Shown here: positions 54,398-63,325 of the stretch, in pieces | Layout of the letters: each line of letters opens with the position of its first letter | Position numbering within the stretch: the stretch's first letter is position 1 | From: Bacilli bacterium | GTDB taxonomy: Bacteria > Bacillota_I > Bacilli_A > RFN20 > CAG-288 | Direction: 5' to 3' | Length of the DNA stretch: 64,000 nt | Assembly (NCBI GenBank): GCA_022652945.1 | Contig: JALCRV010000001.1 | Coordinates: 195,384 to 259,383 of the forward strand | The notes under the pieces: model-generated | Told to the model about the DNA's origin: nothing | The model's input: only the letters and a program-made list of their open reading frames with translations | Database searches by the model: none | Program-made: the position numbers and the translations under genes

Positions 54398-55654
54398 ATG
54401 ATTGATAACAAGGAGATAAGGGATGAAGACCCCGAGCTTTATAAGACATTAGAAGGCGAAAGACAAAGAGAGGAAGACAATATCGAATTAGTCGCTTCTG
54501 AGAACTTTGTCTCCAACGCAGTCAGAGAAGCCCAAGGCTCCATCATGACCAATAAATATGCGGAAGGCTACCCCGCCCATCGTTATTACGGAGGCTGCAC
54601 GTTTGTTGACCAAGCGGAAGAGTTAGCCCGAGAAAGACTGAAAAAACTCTTCGGCGCGGCATATGTCAATGTCCAACCTCATTCCGGCTCCCAAGCCAAT
54701 ATGGCGGCAATCCGGGCTCTAATTAATCACGGAGACAAGATCCTCGGGATGTCTTTAGAGGCCGGCGGCCATTTGACCCACGGCTATCATCTTTCCTTCT
54801 CCGGCAAGGATTATCAATCTTTCACTTACGGAGTTGATGTCAAAACCGGCAGGATTGATTATGAAGAAGTCAGAAGAATCGCTAAAGAAGTAAAGCCCAA
54901 CCTTATCATCGCTGGCGCTTCCGCTTATCCGCGTCTGATTGATTTTAAGATCTTCAGAGAGATTGCTGATGAAGTCGGAGCTTACTTAATGGTGGATATG
55001 GCCCATATCGCGGGGCTAGTCGCCGCGGGGCTTCATCCGAATCCGGTCCCTTACGCTCACGTTGTTACCTCCACCACCCATAAGACCTTAAGAGGCCCTA
55101 GAGGCGGCATTATCCTTTCTAATGATCTTGAGCTCGGCAAGAAAATCGATAAGACCGTCTTCCCCGAAGTCCAAGGCGGACCTTTAGAGCACGTAGTGGC
55201 TGCTAAGGCTGTCTGCTTCCTTGAAGATCTCCAACCTTCTTTTAAAACATACGCGGCCCAAGTCATTAAAAACGCCCAAGCTTTGGCTGATGAACTTTCT
55301 AAATTAGGATTTGAAATCGTTACCGGTGGTACGGATAACCACCTGCTTTTAGTCAATGTGATGGATTCCTGCAATCTTACAGGTTTACAGGCGCAGATTA
55401 TGCTTGAAGAAGTGAATATCACCTGCAACAAGAACTCCATCCCCGGCGATAAGCAGAAGCCAGCTTACTGCTCTGGTATCCGTTTAGGTTCTCCGGCAAT
55501 GACCACTAGAGGCTTCGATGAAAAAGATTTCCGCCTTGTCGGTGATTTAATCGGCGAGATTCTTCGCCATCCGGAAGATGAGAAAGTCAAAGCCGAAGTG
55601 AAGGCGAAAGTCCATCTTCTGACCTCCGCTCACCCGCTTCCTTACGAAAAATAG
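54398..55654 (+). CDS. glyA: Serine hydroxymethyltransferase
   Basis: The 418-residue PLP enzyme interconverts serine and glycine with tetrahydrofolate. [48 protein letters not shown] and [15 protein letters not shown] (PLP Lys) are hallmark segments. Length is standard. TATAAT at 54367-54372 and GGAGG upstream of the ATG support the start. Monocistronic; no folate or glycine riboswitch was recognised upstream. Confidence 0.97.
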   Translation: MIDNKEIRDEDPELYKTLEGERQREEDNIELVASENFVSNAVREAQGSIMTNKYAEGYPAHRYYGGCTFVDQAEELARERLKKLFGAAYVNVQPHSGSQANMAAIRALINHGDKILGMSLEAGGHLTHGYHLSFSGKDYQSFTYGVDVKTGRIDYEEVRRIAKEVKPNLIIAGASAYPRLIDFKIFREIADEVGAYLMVDMAHIAGLVAAGLHPNPVPYAHVVTSTTHKTLRGPRGGIILSNDLELGKKIDKTVFPEVQGGPLEHVVAAKAVCFLEDLQPSFKTYAAQVIKNAQALADELSKLGFEIVTGGTDNHLLLVNVMDSCNLTGLQAQIMLEEVNITCNKNSIPGDKQKPAYCSGIRLGSPAMTTRGFDEKDFRLVGDLIGEILRHPEDEKVKAEVKAKVHLLTSAHPLPYEK

Positions 55655-55660
55655 AAAAAT

Positions 55661-55756
55661 TTGATTTTTGGTAAGCGCTTTACTAAATAGGGGCTAAAGT
55701 TTGAAAATTCCCTATATTATCGTATATATCATGGTTGATTTACTAAGCGTTTTACT
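55661..55756 (+). promoter_or_regulatory. Promoter bracketed by two direct-repeat operators
   Basis: TTGATTT...TAAGCGCTTTACT (55661-55684) and TTGATTT..TAAGCGTTTTACT (55735-55756) are repeats about 72 nt apart. Between them are TTGAAA (55701-55706) and TATATA (55723-55728), 16 nt apart. The cores resemble Cre/LacI-type operators. One box lies before the promoter, one at or after the start, ideal for loop repression. Confidence 0.6.
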
Positions 55757-55790
55757 TTAGAATTAATATGAATTAGGAGGGCCATAAAAT

Positions 55791-56063
55791 ATGAAGACTT
55801 TAAGTATCAAAGTCACCAACGAGAACGGCCTGACCTCCAGATTAGCAGCCGAACTCGTCGCCGAAGCCAATAAACACATCTCCAGATGCACGATGGTCGT
55901 TGATCGGACTGATCCGTCTCAACAAGCTGACCTGAAGTCCATCATGAACGTGTTTACGCTTTCGATTCCGAAAGGTGGCCATTTCGATATCGATATCGAA
56001 GGTGTCGATGAGGAATCCGCTTTCAACTCATTCATCAACCTTATCGAAACACTTCCGCTTTAA
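55791..56063 (+). CDS. Crh-like HPr-family protein lacking the PTS histidine
   Basis: The 90-residue protein has the HPr fold pattern, but the active-site segment is NGLTSRLAAEL instead of GLHARPA: Thr15 replaces the His that accepts phosphate from enzyme I. The HprK target segment LKSIMNVFTL is intact (Ser50, equivalent to Ser46). This is the same situation as Crh of Bacillus, a regulator phosphorylated only by HprK that helps CcpA. A 3-4 residue insertion (RTDPSQQ) sits before the serine. It could not transfer phosphate in a PTS. AGGAGGG lies before the ATG, and two operator-like repeats flank its promoter. Confidence 0.85.
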   Translation: MKTLSIKVTNENGLTSRLAAELVAEANKHISRCTMVVDRTDPSQQADLKSIMNVFTLSIPKGGHFDIDIEGVDEESAFNSFINLIETLPL

Positions 56064-56087
56064 TTCAATCTGAAAAAGAACCTATTT

Positions 56088-56112
56088 AAGGCGCTGGCTT
56101 CAGCGCCTTTTA
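56088..56112 (+). terminator. Terminator of the Crh-like gene
   Basis: AAGGCGCTG-gctt-CAGCGCCTT followed by TT. Confidence 0.85.
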
Positions 56113-56190
56113 AAATACCTAAGATAACTTCTTGCATTGACTGAAAAGTTGTATTATTATAATCAAGCGCAATAAACTAGCGCAAAAGAT

Positions 56191-56266
<76 letters not shown>

Positions 56267-56277
56267 TCGTTAACAAG

Positions 56278-56306
56278 AGCCGGGTTCTAAAAGAGCCCGG
56301 CTTTTC
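56278..56306 (+). terminator. Terminator after tRNA-Lys
   Basis: AGCCGGGTTC pairs with GAGCCCGGCT (one wobble), followed by TTTTC. Confidence 0.85.
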
Positions 56307-56409
56307 TTGTTAGTTGAAATCGAATAATCCTTTAAATCCAATTACGATTTTTCAGGTGTCTTTCTACGCCTTTTTGAAGCCTCAAGACGGAGGGGAAATA
56401 AAAAAAGAG

Positions 56410-56511
56410 ATGGCCGCATACGTCTGGAAATTGACACGCCGTTACGGTCTAGGAGATAGTCAGGTCTTTAACTTAATAGAACGCTATACGGATTATCGGT
56501 ATCTTCATTAG
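56410..56511 (+). CDS. Doubtful small ORF, 33 residues, behind tRNA-Lys
   Basis: The track gives 65 codons from a TTG at 56314 within the terminator region. The ATG at 56410 (MAAYVWKLTRRYGLGDSQ) is more likely, with GGAGGGG about 14 nt before it. The C-terminal part looks protein-like (helical, Arg/Tyr-rich), which might mean a small real gene or the end of a decayed one. I recognise no family. Confidence 0.25.
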   Translation: MAAYVWKLTRRYGLGDSQVFNLIERYTDYRYLH

Positions 56512-56604
56512 ATTTAAATAAAAGCGGATGCCGTGCATTTCAAAATACATTAAAAAGATTAACAGTTGAAATGTCCTTTTAAACGTTTTTTGAAATGTAA
56601 AAGC

Positions 56605-59346
56605 CTATTGCTGATTCCTGATAATTTCCTTCAGTTCATCCATAGCGGAAGATTTAGCAATCACCTTTAAGATTCTGATAGCATCCGCTTGGACATCCCC
56701 TAAAGGCAGATAAGCTCCCGTATGGATTCCAAAATAGGTGACCTTCTTCGATCCATCTTTCATTTCTTCAATCTTCGCTAAGCCATTTTCAACTAAAGGT
56801 AAGATTTCCTTGCTGACTTCGACATCTTTTTTCACAACGGCAGAGATTTGATCTTTACCATCTTTAGTATTTATAAATGAGCCCCAGCAGGGGAACGGAA
56901 CTTTAGCATATCCTCCAAACAGAGATTCCATCTCAATATGGATCTTGCCATCTTCATCAAAAACCGGAGCGATATCCTCTAGTCCCCATTTAATAACATC
57001 CGGACGGATGCCTCCCATCAGGATATCGTTTCCGGCATGTAAGTCCCAGACACGGTTAGAAGCTCCCTCCCAATCGGTCATAATAAACCCTTTAAAGCCC
57101 CACTCTCCACGCACCACTTTCATCAGCAAATCGCGGTTAGAAGAGGTATGCATTCCGTTAAAGGAGTTATAAGAAGTCATGATCGTTCTCGGATCAGCTT
57201 CCCTAACCGCAATTTCAAATCCCTTAAGATAGATTTCTCTTAAAGCACGGGGAGATACTGTGTTGTTGACTAAAGGCCTATTGTCTTCCTGGTTATTAGT
57301 CGCAAAATGCTTTAAGGCTACGCCCTTTCCCTTTAACGACTGTACCCCTTTAGTAAAAGCGGCTGCACTAAACCCGGTAATCAAAGGATCTTCAGAATAA
57401 TATTCGAAATTACGCCCGCATAAAGGATCACGATGGATATTCATCCCCGGACCCAAAGCGATTGAGCAATGATAGCTAACCATATCCTTACCGTAAGCCT
57501 GACCAAGTTTTTCAATTAAAGAAGGATTCCAGGTCTGGGCGGCAACGGTTCCGACCGGGAAGCTAGTGGAGGATAAACCGGGACTATGTAACCCGGTCGG
57601 CCCATCATCGAGGTACATATTAGGAATACCTAAAGCATCGACATATTGAGCGGTCGTCTCTCCAGACGATTGCATTCCCTGAAGTTTCTTTAAGCCTTTA
57701 TTTAATCTAGACGGTATCTGATAAGGAGTCTCGTGACCGATTCCAGCGACTAAGCGGATTAAAACCTCCGTATCTAAGGAAGCGATAAATTCCTCATAAG
57801 ACACCTTACCCTCTACGACATCGATAAAAGTCGAGTTAGGCTTATAAGCCACATTTACGACTCTTTCTTTCGTAAGGTAGGGGAACTTATATGGATTCTT
57901 TTCCATATAAGGATGGTATTCCTTACCTTGAGGAATATAAGTAACTGTCTCATCCTTTTCCTTAGAGGTTTCATCCTTAGTCTTTAAAGAAGAAGCGAAG
58001 ATGGTGATAAGAGGACAAGAAATCACTTCTTTCGGATAAGGAGAAGGCTTGATTTCCTTTAAAGGCTTATCCGTTTTTAAGACATCATTAGTCTTAAGAA
58101 GGATGGCGGTCTTGTCTAAATCAAGGGCTAAGACGACTTTGGTCTCTTTAGAGGAAGTCCCAAGGCGGAATAAGTATTTTCCTTTTTCTAAAAGCCAAGC
58201 GGAATCAGATTCGCTAAAAGAAGCTAAAGAGATAAAAGGAACAATAACATGAACTATCTCTTCTTCTCCCGGCTTTAATTCTTTGGTCTTTTGATATCCC
58301 TTAAGTTCCTGATAAGGCTTATCCAATTTCCCTTCAGGAGCGGAGACATAAATCTCCTCGACATCCTTACCTGAACAAGCACCGATATTCTTAACAGCAA
58401 TCTCTAAGAGAACATTTTCCTTATCGAGAGTATACTTCACAAGCTTTCTTTCAAACGTGGTATAGGAAAGGCCAAACCCGAACGGAAATAAAGGCTCAAT
58501 CCCGAACGAATCAAAATACCGATAGCCGACATAGATGCCTTCCAAATAATCTTCCTGAGCTACGTTTCCATCGTTATGTGAGAAAGTCTTGCTAGCCGGA
58601 TAGTCCTCATAATGTTTAGCCCACGTATCAGTTAAACGTCCGGAAGGATTGATCTTTCCGGAGATGATCTCCCCTAAAGCGTGCCCGGCTTCTAGGCCAG
58701 CCAAGCCTAGATAAATGATGCCTTTAACATTGTTAAGGGCAGCGATATAGCTGACATCGATCACCGAAGTATTAAGGACAACAATGACCTTCTTAAATGA
58801 CTTATTGAGCTTAGCGATGTTTTCTTTCTCTACAGAAGATAAATAATAATCACCGTCTTTAGCGTATCTGTCGTTACCTTCCCCTGCCACTCTTCTGATG
58901 ACATAGATCGCTGTTTTAGCTTTCTCCGCTTCTTTTAAGTCTTCCTCGGTAATCTCTACATCATCGATCATCGTCTTCAATCCGGAGAAGTACAATTCGA
59001 TGACCGAAAACTTTTTATTATCATCTTTCCTGGCTTCCTGACTGGCAGTTTTAAAACGATTAAGCCAGCTTTCGCTGGTAATTTCATATCCTTCATTCTT
59101 TAAGCCATCCAAAACATTGATCAGATACGGGGTGGTAACATATCCGCTGCCAGTCCCGCAGATGATCGTATCGATTGCTCCCGCCCCGAATAAAGCAAGG
59201 GATTTTTCTTTACAAGGAAGCACGCCATCGTTTCTTAAAAGAACGATACCTTCCTCCGCGCCTTTTAAAGCTACTTCAGCGTTTTCCTTATTAGGTAAAA
59301 CCTTCGGCATCGACAATAACTTAGCCATTTCTTCCTTTACGCCCAT
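56605..59346 (-). CDS. Domain-permuted glycoside hydrolase family 3
   Basis: I use the ATG at 59346 (GAAAGGA upstream) rather than the TTG at 59370, giving 913 residues. The domain order is swapped relative to common GH3: the alpha/beta C domain comes first (about 30-270, GIVLLRNDGVLPCK, GTGSGYVT), then the fibronectin-III-like part (about 300-400), and the catalytic barrel last (about 510-830; GRNFEYYSEDP, LKHFATNNQ, nucleophile Asp in FIMTDWEGASN). This reversed order is known in some Ruminococcus and Butyrivibrio beta-glucosidases. No signal peptide. It is away from the main glycoside locus and has its own transcription unit. Confidence 0.9.
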   Translation of the reverse strand: MGVKEEMAKLLSMPKVLPNKENAEVALKGAEEGIVLLRNDGVLPCKEKSLALFGAGAIDTIICGTGSGYVTTPYLINVLDGLKNEGYEITSESWLNRFKTASQEARKDDNKKFSVIELYFSGLKTMIDDVEITEEDLKEAEKAKTAIYVIRRVAGEGNDRYAKDGDYYLSSVEKENIAKLNKSFKKVIVVLNTSVIDVSYIAALNNVKGIIYLGLAGLEAGHALGEIISGKINPSGRLTDTWAKHYEDYPASKTFSHNDGNVAQEDYLEGIYVGYRYFDSFGIEPLFPFGFGLSYTTFERKLVKYTLDKENVLLEIAVKNIGACSGKDVEEIYVSAPEGKLDKPYQELKGYQKTKELKPGEEEIVHVIVPFISLASFSESDSAWLLEKGKYLFRLGTSSKETKVVLALDLDKTAILLKTNDVLKTDKPLKEIKPSPYPKEVISCPLITIFASSLKTKDETSKEKDETVTYIPQGKEYHPYMEKNPYKFPYLTKERVVNVAYKPNSTFIDVVEGKVSYEEFIASLDTEVLIRLVAGIGHETPYQIPSRLNKGLKKLQGMQSSGETTAQYVDALGIPNMYLDDGPTGLHSPGLSSTSFPVGTVAAQTWNPSLIEKLGQAYGKDMVSYHCSIALGPGMNIHRDPLCGRNFEYYSEDPLITGFSAAAFTKGVQSLKGKGVALKHFATNNQEDNRPLVNNTVSPRALREIYLKGFEIAVREADPRTIMTSYNSFNGMHTSSNRDLLMKVVRGEWGFKGFIMTDWEGASNRVWDLHAGNDILMGGIRPDVIKWGLEDIAPVFDEDGKIHIEMESLFGGYAKVPFPCWGSFINTKDGKDQISAVVKKDVEVSKEILPLVENGLAKIEEMKDGSKKVTYFGIHTGAYLPLGDVQADAIRILKVIAKSSAMDELKEIIRNQQ

Positions 59347-59475
59347 AAAAGCAATCCTTTCCAGAAACAAGTTCTTAAGTTAATTCTGTTTTATCAAAAT
59401 ATTAAAAAGGATTATTGCAAATATGACGGGCTTTTATAAAAAAATCGATTAAAAGAGACTAAAAAGGAAAAGCCT

Positions 59476-60216
59476 TTATGAAAGCAGTCCGCTGATCTTC
59501 AGGGCAGTCTGCTTTTGTTGTTCTTCTCTAGTGATTGTCGCTTCGTGATCGCCTTTTTGAAAACCGTAATTACCAAAGAAACAATGGGAACCTCCTTGAA
59601 TAATCACTTCTTGGTTATCAGCGGGTAAGTTATGGTAATTCGCTTTATATTTATCCCTATTCATCACTCCGTCTTCACTTCCATAGATCGTCATCGTCTT
59701 TAAGCCTGTCTTACTTAAATCCGCTGTTGAATAAGCCCCGAGCAAAATCAAACCCTTAAATTTCATATGATTACTGTTGATATAAGAAGCCGCCATCGCT
59801 CCTCCTAAAGAATGCCCAGCTAAATACCATTCTTCCTCCTCAGGATAATCCGTTAAGACTCCATCTGCAGCATCCTTATCAAAGACCGCCAAATTAAAAG
59901 GCATCTTAGTCAAAAAGACATTAAATCCCGACTGAGCTAAGGTGTAACAAAGAGGAATATAAGCTTTCGCTTCCACCTTCCCGCCCGGATAAAAAATCAA
60001 ACCGGCTTTAGAGGTCTGGTTTTTAGAAACAAGGGAGTAATATTTCCTTTTATCATTAATCTCGACATCCTTTTCTTTTAAGATCAGTTCATCGACATCG
60101 CTCGTGGCGTGGTAGTACTGGCTGACATAGATAAAAAAAGAAGCAAAAATAACCGCCAACACGGACAGGATAGAAATAATGATAACTTTGATTCTATGGC
60201 CCTTTTTTGTTTTCAC
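59476..60216 (-). CDS. Membrane-anchored alpha/beta hydrolase
   Basis: The 246-residue protein has one N-terminal membrane helix (VIIISILSVLAVIFASFFIY) and an alpha/beta-hydrolase domain of the PF12695 type: AGHSLGGAMAASY with nucleophile Ser, YGSEDGVMNR with the probable Asp, and GGSHCFFGNYG with the His. The catalytic part would face outside. The substrate is unknown; esterase or lipase activity is likely. The start is a GTG with a weak ribosome site. Confidence 0.82.
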   Translation of the reverse strand: MKTKKGHRIKVIIISILSVLAVIFASFFIYVSQYYHATSDVDELILKEKDVEINDKRKYYSLVSKNQTSKAGLIFYPGGKVEAKAYIPLCYTLAQSGFNVFLTKMPFNLAVFDKDAADGVLTDYPEEEEWYLAGHSLGGAMAASYINSNHMKFKGLILLGAYSTADLSKTGLKTMTIYGSEDGVMNRDKYKANYHNLPADNQEVIIQGGSHCFFGNYGFQKGDHEATITREEQQKQTALKISGLLS

Positions 60217-60313
60217 AACCTTGGATTATAAACCTCTTATAAAAAGGAGAGCAAACACAACAAAAGATAAGAACAAAACATAAACTAATATATAAAAAAC
60301 TTAAGAAAGAAGT

Positions 60314-60895
60314 TTACTTTAAGTCCGCTAAATACAAAGCGGAGAACAAATTAAGATCGCTGCGGTTATCAATCGAATTGACAAACAGAGCCTCCGCCGC
60401 TTCCCAAATGAAAACCCAAGCGAAGATTTCGATTATTTCGCCGTAGATAGAATCCGCATTATAAGTTGTATAAATCAAATGCAGGGAGAGAAGGATAAAG
60501 CCGATGAAGACAAAAATCAAAGAAAGGATCATCTGCTTTCTCAGTCTGATCTTAGCCGCCTTATACTTGCTTCCATAATGAATATGGAAGATATCCTTGA
60601 TCTTCTGCTTTTCTTCATCTTTCATCCCTTCCGGGAACACAAAAGAAAATGAGACTTTCTCAGCATCGGAGTAAGAAGAGAACATATCTTCTGCGAATTC
60701 ATAGATAGCATCATTAAGAAGGGTTTCGCTGGAACAATCTTTATAAATATCAATTTTAGAAAGATCCACGGTAATCACCGTCAGCTCTTCATTCTCTTTA
60801 AAGGTATGGGCGGCGATTCCTTTTTTATAAGTGCTGATCAGGGAATCGATCTTAGCGAACTCCGCTTGATTTTTCTTCTTTTCCTCTTTATTCAT
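60314..60895 (-). CDS. Hypothetical membrane protein, two C-terminal helices
   Basis: The 193-residue protein has a soluble Lys/Glu-rich N-terminal part of about 125 residues with mixed beta strands (LTVITVDLSKIDIYKD, VSFSFVFPEGM), then two membrane helices (MILSLIFVFIGFILLSLHLIY and IIEIFAWVFIWEAAEALFV). I recognise no family. GAGGAG precedes the ATG. It starts 15 nt after the next upstream gene, so the two form a pair. Confidence 0.75.
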   Translation of the reverse strand: MNKEEKKKNQAEFAKIDSLISTYKKGIAAHTFKENEELTVITVDLSKIDIYKDCSSETLLNDAIYEFAEDMFSSYSDAEKVSFSFVFPEGMKDEEKQKIKDIFHIHYGSKYKAAKIRLRKQMILSLIFVFIGFILLSLHLIYTTYNADSIYGEIIEIFAWVFIWEAAEALFVNSIDNRSDLNLFSALYLADLK

Positions 60896-60910
60896 ATTTA
60901 ACTCCTCGCT

Positions 60911-61549
60911 TTACTTCTTCCCCTGATCGACAACGGCCGGAGTTGATTTACTTTTTTTATAAAAGAAAGAATAAATGACAAAGACATAATCGGAGACAAT
61001 CAGGAAATTCAGCAGCATATTAACAAACATCGTGAGATCATCCTTACCCAAGAATATAGGAAGGACAGAAAAGACAAAAGCCATCACCATAACCGCTCCG
61101 TAGGTATAGAAGAAATAGAAAGGAGTTCTCCCGGTTGAAGCTCCATCCCGTTTAAGTAGTTCAACAAAGAAAGCAATAATTCCGATTGAAGAAATCAAAT
61201 CGCTGACCAAGGATAAAATCATTCCAACCCCGTAAGCCCAATGGATATTAAAAGTGGCTTGGATATTCTTAAAAGAAGAGACATCGGAAATAAAGGCATT
61301 AGCCACCGCCCAGGAAAGGCCTCCAACAATCGAAGGTACTAAGATACTCTCTTTGCCGCTAAAAATGCCAAGCAACAAAAGGACTAAGGCACAATCTTCT
61401 AACACCATGGCGGTAACGGTCTCAGGATCAAAACTATCGCCATTCTTTATGCTATAAGAAAGGAAAGTAACCGAAACGCCTATATACAAAAGACAGGCGA
61501 TCGTAGTGAAAATATAGGCCAACCATTTAATTGTTTTGCTTTGGAACAT
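60911..61549 (-). CDS. Hypothetical polytopic membrane protein
   Basis: The 212-residue protein has about six membrane helices and a charged tail (KKSKSTPAVVDQGKK). I recognise no family. It is co-oriented with the 193-residue membrane protein, 15 nt apart, and the two are probably co-transcribed and may form a complex. An upstream AGG site is present before the ATG. Confidence 0.72.
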   Translation of the reverse strand: MFQSKTIKWLAYIFTTIACLLYIGVSVTFLSYSIKNGDSFDPETVTAMVLEDCALVLLLLGIFSGKESILVPSIVGGLSWAVANAFISDVSSFKNIQATFNIHWAYGVGMILSLVSDLISSIGIIAFFVELLKRDGASTGRTPFYFFYTYGAVMVMAFVFSVLPIFLGKDDLTMFVNMLLNFLIVSDYVFVIYSFFYKKSKSTPAVVDQGKK

Positions 61550-61660
61550 ATTTACCTCGAAAATTATTTTAGTCTTTCAGTTACTTGTTAGCAAATATTG
61601 TTTTAACTCAATTTAAAAATGCTAACCATCTTCGCCTTATCTTCCCACCCTCTAATCTTG

Positions 61661-61689
61661 TTGCGCTTTAAATCAAGAGTCCTTAAAAT
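61661..61689 (+). promoter_or_regulatory. Promoter of PAP2 gene, giving a leaderless mRNA
   Basis: TTGCGC (61661-61666) and TAAAAT (61684-61689) with a 17-nt spacer. The ATG at 61696 begins 7 nt after the -10, the same geometry as at 7445/7452, and no ribosome site is seen. Confidence 0.55.
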
Positions 61690-61695
61690 ATAGTC

Positions 61696-62388
61696 ATGGT
61701 TTTAGCATCAATCACTGAATTTGATTATTGGATCTTGGAGTTCTTCCACCGTTTAGCGGTAGCGGCTGGAGGTTTTTTCACTCCGTTCTTTTTAGTAATC
61801 ACATCCTTAGGTGATCACGGTATCTTCTTAATAGTCTTAACTGTTCTGCTTCTCTGCTTCAAAAAGACCAGGAAATTAGGTGTCATGATCGTTATTTCCT
61901 TGTTCATCGGCTACCTCACTTCCAATATTATCATTAAGAATATCGTAAAAAGACCGCGCCCTTACTCTGTAAACGGCAGCGATTATATCTCCTGGTGGGA
62001 ATTCACAGGTAAAGTTACGGATAGCGAGTATTCTTTCCCTTCCGGACACGCCACTTCAGCTGCCGCTTTCTGCATATGCTTTATCTGGTACTACGGATTC
62101 AAGAAGTATTGGGGTATCATCTTTGTTCCTATTCTGATGGCTATCACTAGGCTTTATTTCGTTGTCCATTATCCGACCGATGTTATCGCCGGTTTACTGA
62201 TTGGAACCCTAGCTTCCTTAGCGGCCTTCTACCTGACCAAACTGCTTAATAAAGCAAAATTCATGTCTAAGGTTTATGGCTTCCCCGGTTTAGAGAATCT
62301 TTTCCGTAAGAAAGAAACTCAGCCTACTGAAGTGAAAACCGAAAACAAAGAAGAAAGCAATAAAGAAAGCCCGAAAGAAGAAAAATAA
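61696..62388 (+). CDS. PAP2-family membrane phosphatase
   Basis: The 230-residue protein has about five to six helices and all three phosphatase motifs: KNIVKRPRP (KX6RP), FPSGHATSA (PSGH) and TRLYFVVHYPTD (R-x5-H-x3-D). Such enzymes dephosphorylate undecaprenyl pyrophosphate or phosphatidate on the outer face. It could cooperate with the DUF368 translocase in recycling the cell-wall lipid carrier. The C-terminal 35 residues are Glu/Lys-rich. Confidence 0.9.
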   Translation: MVLASITEFDYWILEFFHRLAVAAGGFFTPFFLVITSLGDHGIFLIVLTVLLLCFKKTRKLGVMIVISLFIGYLTSNIIIKNIVKRPRPYSVNGSDYISWWEFTGKVTDSEYSFPSGHATSAAAFCICFIWYYGFKKYWGIIFVPILMAITRLYFVVHYPTDVIAGLLIGTLASLAAFYLTKLLNKAKFMSKVYGFPGLENLFRKKETQPTEVKTENKEESNKESPKEEK

Positions 62389-62458
62389 TTCTCCTTCAGT
62401 TTTAATTCATTTGACTAAAAAGACAAGCAAAAAACGATATATTCAATCTGCTTTTGAG

Positions 62459-63325
62459 TTATAAATCTTGGATTAATTTATAGATCTGATTTTTAGGGAC
62501 TTTATAAATAGCCGCTAATTCTTTAGAAATCTCCGTCTTCCTTTTACCGTCTTTAATCATTCTTTTGGCGGACTTTATGATTTCCTCTTCATTGAATTCC
62601 ACATCTTTTTTCTGAAAGCCTTCAATGACGATGACAAATTCACCAAGCAAGGTCAAAGACTCGGATTCATAGACTTCCTTTAAAGTCCCGCGGGTGTATT
62701 CTTCATGTATTTTTGTTAATTCACGAGCTAAACAGACATTTCTCTCTTCACCGAAAATCTCCTTCATATCCTGAAGAGCTTCCTTTAAGCGATGCGGAGC
62801 TTCATAAAAGATCAAACTCTCCTCTCTTTCTTTTAAGTTAGAAAGGAAATCTTTTCTGGCGCTTTTCTTCACCGGAAGAAAACCATAGAAAGAAAAATCC
62901 GCGGTATCAAAGCCCGACATAATAAGGGCTGAAGTAAAAGCGGTCGGCCCAGGAACGAAAGAAACAGGAATCCCCTGCTCAATCGCTGCTTTTACTAATA
63001 AAGCCCCCGGGTCAGAAATCCCCGGAGTCCCTGCGTCGGAAACAAAAGCTAAAAGCAGATGCCTTTCTTTCACTTCTTGGACTAAACGGATGCTTTCTTC
63101 TTTTTCTTTTTGAGAGTAACAGGAGACAAGCCTTTTAGCCTTGATGTCCTTTAAAGACAGCAAGGCGGAGGTGACACGGGTATCTTCGCAAGCGATAATA
63201 TCCGCGGTCTTTAAAATCTCCTCGGCTCTAGACGACATATCCCCCAGATTGCCGATCGGCGTAGCAACTAAGTAAATAATCGGCTTCCCATCACCTTGAA
63301 AAGGATGTTCAGTTATGAGAGCCAT
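62459..63325 (-). CDS. rsmI: 16S rRNA 2'-O-ribose C1402 methyltransferase RsmI
   Basis: The 288-residue SAM-dependent enzyme has the N-terminal IYLVATPIGNLGDMSSRA, ACEDTRVT, FVSDAGTPGISDPGALLV and FVPGPTAFTSALIMSG motifs of RsmI. It methylates C1402 in the decoding centre. The C-terminal helix region (MIKDGKRKTEISKELAAIY) is the normal RsmI tail. Its ATG lies 17 nt inside the end of ricT, so the two are co-transcribed, with translation restarting within the overlap. Confidence 0.95.
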   Translation of the reverse strand: MALITEHPFQGDGKPIIYLVATPIGNLGDMSSRAEEILKTADIIACEDTRVTSALLSLKDIKAKRLVSCYSQKEKEESIRLVQEVKERHLLLAFVSDAGTPGISDPGALLVKAAIEQGIPVSFVPGPTAFTSALIMSGFDTADFSFYGFLPVKKSARKDFLSNLKEREESLIFYEAPHRLKEALQDMKEIFGEERNVCLARELTKIHEEYTRGTLKEVYESESLTLLGEFVIVIEGFQKKDVEFNEEEIIKSAKRMIKDGKRKTEISKELAAIYKVPKNQIYKLIQDL

